Shown: positions 61,148-64,000 of the stretch, piece after piece | Layout: the number at the start of each line of letters is the position of its first letter | Numbering within the stretch: the stretch's first letter is position 1 | Origin: Colwellia sp. PAMC 20917 | GTDB taxonomy: Bacteria > Pseudomonadota > Gammaproteobacteria > Enterobacterales > Alteromonadaceae | Reading direction: 5' to 3' | Length of the DNA stretch: 64,000 nucleotides | Assembly: GCF_001767295.1 (NCBI RefSeq) | Contig: NZ_CP014944.1 | Location: 4,402,001-4,466,000, forward strand | Notes under the pieces: model-generated | Database searches by the model: none | Told to the model about the DNA's origin: nothing | Seen by the model: the letters and a program-made list of their open reading frames with translations, nothing else | Position numbers and translations under genes: made by a program

Positions 61148-62329
61148 ATGAGCGACAAATTAACGCCTTTCAACTGGCAAGACCCGATGTTCCTTGATAA
61201 TCAATTAACCGAAGAAGAGCGTATGATACGCGATACCGCTTATGATTATTGCCAAGAAAAATTGATGCCCAGAATACTCGAAGCCAATCGACATGAACAT
61301 TTTGACCGAGAAATAATGGGTGAATTAGGTCAATTGGGTTTACTAGGGGCTACTTTGCCTGCTAAGTATGGTGGCAGTGAAGTTAATTATGTTAGCTATG
61401 GCTTAATCGCTCGTGAAGTAGAACGCGTTGACAGTGGCTATCGTAGTGCGATGAGTGTGCAATCATCACTCGTTATGCATCCTATCTATGCCTATGGTAC
61501 ACAAGAGCAGCGGATGAAATATTTACCTAAACTTGCTTCCGGCGAATGGGTGGGTTGTTTCGGCTTAACTGAGCCTAATTCAGGTAGTGATCCTGCTTCA
61601 ATGAGCACGCACGCCAAGAAAGTTGAGGGTGGCTATGCTTTAACGGGCAGTAAAATGTGGATCACCAATTCGCCTATCGCTGATGTGTTTGTTGTTTGGG
61701 CAAAGTTTGAAGGAATAATTCGCGGCTTTGTGCTTGAAAAAGGTATGACAGGGTTAACAGCACCGAAAATCGAAGGCAAATTTTCTTTACGTGCTTCAAT
61801 CACTGGCGAAATTGTTATGGATAACGTTTTTGTACCCGATGAAAATATGTTCCCAGAGATTAAAGGCTTAGCAGGGCCTTTTGGTTGTTTAAATAAAGCG
61901 CGCTATGGCATCGCTTGGGGCTCTTTAGGGGCTGCAGAGTTCTGTTTTAATGCCGCAAGACTTTACACGATAGACCGTGAGCAATTTGGTCGCCCCTTGG
62001 CTGCTAACCAATTAATTCAAAAGAAACTTGCCGATATGCAAACTGAGATAAGTCTTGGTCTACAAGGTTGCTTACAAATGGGACGGTTAATGGATGCGGA
62101 TCAATGTCCGGTTGAATTAATTTCACTATTGAAACGTAATAATTGTGGTAAATCGCTTGATATTGCTCGTGTTGCACGTGATATGCACGGTGGCAATGGC
62201 ATCAGTGATGAGTATGGGGTTATTCGCCATATGATGAATCTTGAAGCGGTTAATACCTATGAAGGTACCCATGATGTTCATGCCCTGATTTTAGGTCGTG
62301 CCATTACCGGTTTACAAGCTTTTTGCTAA
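61148..62329 (+). CDS. gcdH: Glutaryl-CoA dehydrogenase
   Basis: 393 residues. GcdH signatures: [55 protein letters not shown] and [20 protein letters not shown], with the catalytic glutamate in YEGTHD near residue 371. It oxidises and decarboxylates glutaryl-CoA to crotonyl-CoA using FAD, in lysine and tryptophan degradation. AATGGAGTTACCTG lies upstream of the ATG. Overlaps the next gene. Confidence 0.92.
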   Translation: MSDKLTPFNWQDPMFLDNQLTEEERMIRDTAYDYCQEKLMPRILEANRHEHFDREIMGELGQLGLLGATLPAKYGGSEVNYVSYGLIAREVERVDSGYRSAMSVQSSLVMHPIYAYGTQEQRMKYLPKLASGEWVGCFGLTEPNSGSDPASMSTHAKKVEGGYALTGSKMWITNSPIADVFVVWAKFEGIIRGFVLEKGMTGLTAPKIEGKFSLRASITGEIVMDNVFVPDENMFPEIKGLAGPFGCLNKARYGIAWGSLGAAEFCFNAARLYTIDREQFGRPLAANQLIQKKLADMQTEISLGLQGCLQMGRLMDADQCPVELISLLKRNNCGKSLDIARVARDMHGGNGISDEYGVIRHMMNLEAVNTYEGTHDVHALILGRAITGLQAFC

Positions 62330-63570
62330 TGACAGATACTCCTAAAAACGTAAACCCTCCATCGGCATTAGCAGGTATCAAGGTAGTCGATTTAAGCCGG
62401 ATACTTGCGGGGCCTTGGGCCTCGCAAATGCTCGCTGATCTGGGGGCTGAGGTGATAAAAGTTGAACGGCCAAAAGTAGGTGATGACACCCGCTTTTGGG
62501 GACCTCCTTTTGTAAAATCCCAAACAACCAGTCAACCGCCACAAGCGGCGTACTTTCATTGTGCTAATCGCAACAAGAAATCTATTGCCATTGATATTCA
62601 ATGTCAGCAAGGTCAACAGATCATTAAAGATTTAGTGGCGCAGTCAGACGTTTTTATTGAAAACTTTAAAGTCGGTGATTTAGCTAAATATGGATTAGAT
62701 TATGCAGAGTTGAAAAAAATTAATCCTAATTTGGTGTATTGTTCAATTACTGGCTATGGGCAAACGGGTCCTTATGCTCACAAACCCGGTTACGATGCCA
62801 TGATACAAGGCGAGGGTGGCCTGATGAGTATTACCGGTGAACAGCAAGGCAGTCCAATGAAGGTTGGGGTTGCAGTCGTAGATATTATGACTGGGCTATA
62901 TAGCTGTAACGCTATATTAGCCGCTCTTATGGCTAGGCATCAAACCAAGTGTGGTCAATATATTGATATGGCTTTACTTGATGTTCAAACAGCAATGCTG
63001 GCTAATCAAGCGATGAATTACTTAACCACTAATGAAAACCCACCTCGATTAGGTAATGCACACCCAAACATTGTGCCCTATCAAACGTTCACCACCCAAG
63101 ACGGTGACTTAATTTTAGCCATTGGCAATGACAGCCAATTTTCAAGGTTTTGTCATTTGTGTCAGCTAAACGAGTTTGCAGCAGACGACCGCTATAGCAC
63201 GAATGCTCAACGGGTTCTTCATCGAGACGATGTGGTGTCGACATTGGCTAAAAAAATTAAGACACAAACAACGCAGTGGTGGATAGCGCAACTTGAATTG
63301 ATATCAGTACCTTGTGGACCGGTAAATACTCTAGAACAAGTATTTGACCATCCTCAAATAAAACACCGAGCTATGGTTAAGCAACTGCCAAATGATGATG
63401 GCGACTTAATCGATGTTGTGGCATCACCCATTAATCTGTCGGCGACACCTTTGCAATACCATAGTGCAGCACCCGAATTAGGACAGCATACCTACTTTGT
63501 TTTAAAGGATATGCTTAACTATGATGATGCCATTATCTCAAGTGCTTTTGAGCAAGGTGTTGTTGCTTAG
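62329..63570 (+). CDS. Class III CoA-transferase, probable succinyl-CoA:glutarate CoA-transferase
   Basis: 413 residues, CaiB/BaiF family. The start overlaps the gcdH stop (TAATG at 62327-62331), so the two are translationally coupled. Signatures: GIKVVDLSRILAGPWASQML, GAEVIKVERPKVGDDTRFWG, KPGYDAMIQGEGGLMSITGE (with the catalytic aspartate) and LLDVQTAMLANQAMNYL. Activating glutarate to glutaryl-CoA for GcdH is the most likely reaction given the operon. Confidence 0.87.
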   Translation: MTDTPKNVNPPSALAGIKVVDLSRILAGPWASQMLADLGAEVIKVERPKVGDDTRFWGPPFVKSQTTSQPPQAAYFHCANRNKKSIAIDIQCQQGQQIIKDLVAQSDVFIENFKVGDLAKYGLDYAELKKINPNLVYCSITGYGQTGPYAHKPGYDAMIQGEGGLMSITGEQQGSPMKVGVAVVDIMTGLYSCNAILAALMARHQTKCGQYIDMALLDVQTAMLANQAMNYLTTNENPPRLGNAHPNIVPYQTFTTQDGDLILAIGNDSQFSRFCHLCQLNEFAADDRYSTNAQRVLHRDDVVSTLAKKIKTQTTQWWIAQLELISVPCGPVNTLEQVFDHPQIKHRAMVKQLPNDDGDLIDVVASPINLSATPLQYHSAAPELGQHTYFVLKDMLNYDDAIISSAFEQGVVA

Positions 63571-63605
63571 TGGTAAAAACCAGCAAAGCTTAGCGGTTAT
63601 CTTAC

Positions 63606-64000
63606 TTATTTCTCTTTAACGGAGCTGGTCGGATAACCAAAGAGTACCTTCAGTTTTGCTTTCATGCCTTTACTGGTCAACATACTGTTTATTAAATAAT
63701 GCCATTGATGAAAGGTAATTGTCAGTGGGTTATTACTATGCAGTTGTCCAACAATACCGTATTTACAAGGTTTTTCTGATTCTTCTTCGGCAAAGGTGCC
63801 AAATAATTTATCCCAAATAATCAGTACTCCAGCAAAATTTTTATCCAGGTAACCCGCATTTATTGCATGGTGAACCCTGTGATGCGATGGGGTATTAAAG
63901 ACTTTTTCGAACCACCCTAACTTATTCACAACTTGAGTGTGGACAAAAAATTGATAAGCTAAATTAAGTGCGACTACAGTAAATACGGTAATGGGGTCAA
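63606..64000 (-). CDS. Fatty acid hydroxylase/sterol desaturase family protein, C-terminal part
   Basis: The frame runs open from the right edge to a stop at 63606. FFVHTQVVNKLGWFEKVFNT is followed by the histidine box SHHRVHHAINAGYLDKNFAG and IIWDKLFGTF, the conserved diiron-binding end of the FA_hydroxylase family. Integral membrane, uses O2; substrate unknown. The N-terminus lies beyond the window. Converges on the CoA-transferase gene. Confidence 0.85.
   Translation of the reverse strand, partial: DPITVFTVVALNLAYQFFVHTQVVNKLGWFEKVFNTPSHHRVHHAINAGYLDKNFAGVLIIWDKLFGTFAEEESEKPCKYGIVGQLHSNNPLTITFHQWHYLINSMLTSKGMKAKLKVLFGYPTSSVKEK

Overview
The window reads as a chromosomal segment of a low-GC, marine-type gammaproteobacterium, most likely Alteromonadales close to Colwellia or Thalassotalea. 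This is inferred from gene content (PrsT-type TPR protein, DUF4144 protein, glutarate/lysine degradation genes, IorAB-type oxidoreductase, many secreted S9 peptidases) and AT-rich composition, not from a marker gene. No rRNA, tRNA or CRISPR array was seen.

Layout. 1-3.6 kb: a truncated secreted protein on the minus strand and a large TPR protein of the PEP-CTERM/exopolysaccharide type (PrsT). 3.6-about 27 kb: a chromosomal integron-like gene-cassette array. Some 13 recognisable attC sites lie between 3.7 and 12.5 kb, all in one orientation, each following a small gene; further right the sites become progressively eroded. There is no complete integron integrase. A 34-codon relic of its C-terminus, including the catalytic-tyrosine motif, remains on the minus strand directly left of the first attC. 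The cassettes encode small lipoproteins, membrane proteins, DUF-family proteins, a MAPEG protein, a PspC protein, a manganese exporter, an ArgO/LysE exporter, acetyltransferases and a riboflavin synthase. One attC is interrupted by an IS110/IS1111-type element whose noncoding end carries an attC-like motif; another is split by an internally deleted IS1182-type relic. Several cassette genes are broken by single stops or frameshifts.

28-42 kb: ordinary chromosome, with fumC, a divergent metal-sensor/metal-exporter pair (dmeR-like and dmeF-like) with a palindromic operator, the wreck of a copper-type efflux locus, a ThDP enzyme plus aldehyde dehydrogenase pair, an S9 peptidase and an EamA transporter. 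42-49 kb: an IorAB-type molybdenum oxidoreductase, then a short run of small genes with attC-like traces, and an FAD monooxygenase with an N-terminal DnaJ-like zinc finger. 49-55 kb: a Sec-exported RHS-repeat protein with an unrecognised C-terminal domain and an overlapping candidate immunity gene, then two wrecked IS200/REP-type transposase genes. 55-64 kb: a DUF2059 protein, a prolyl oligopeptidase lipoprotein, an EamA transporter, an acetyltransferase, the glutaryl-CoA dehydrogenase/CoA-transferase operon with its divergent LysR regulator, and a truncated fatty acid hydroxylase at the right edge.

The most unusual feature is the orphaned cassette array: an integrase relic, a left-to-right gradient of attC decay, and insertion elements that target attC sites.
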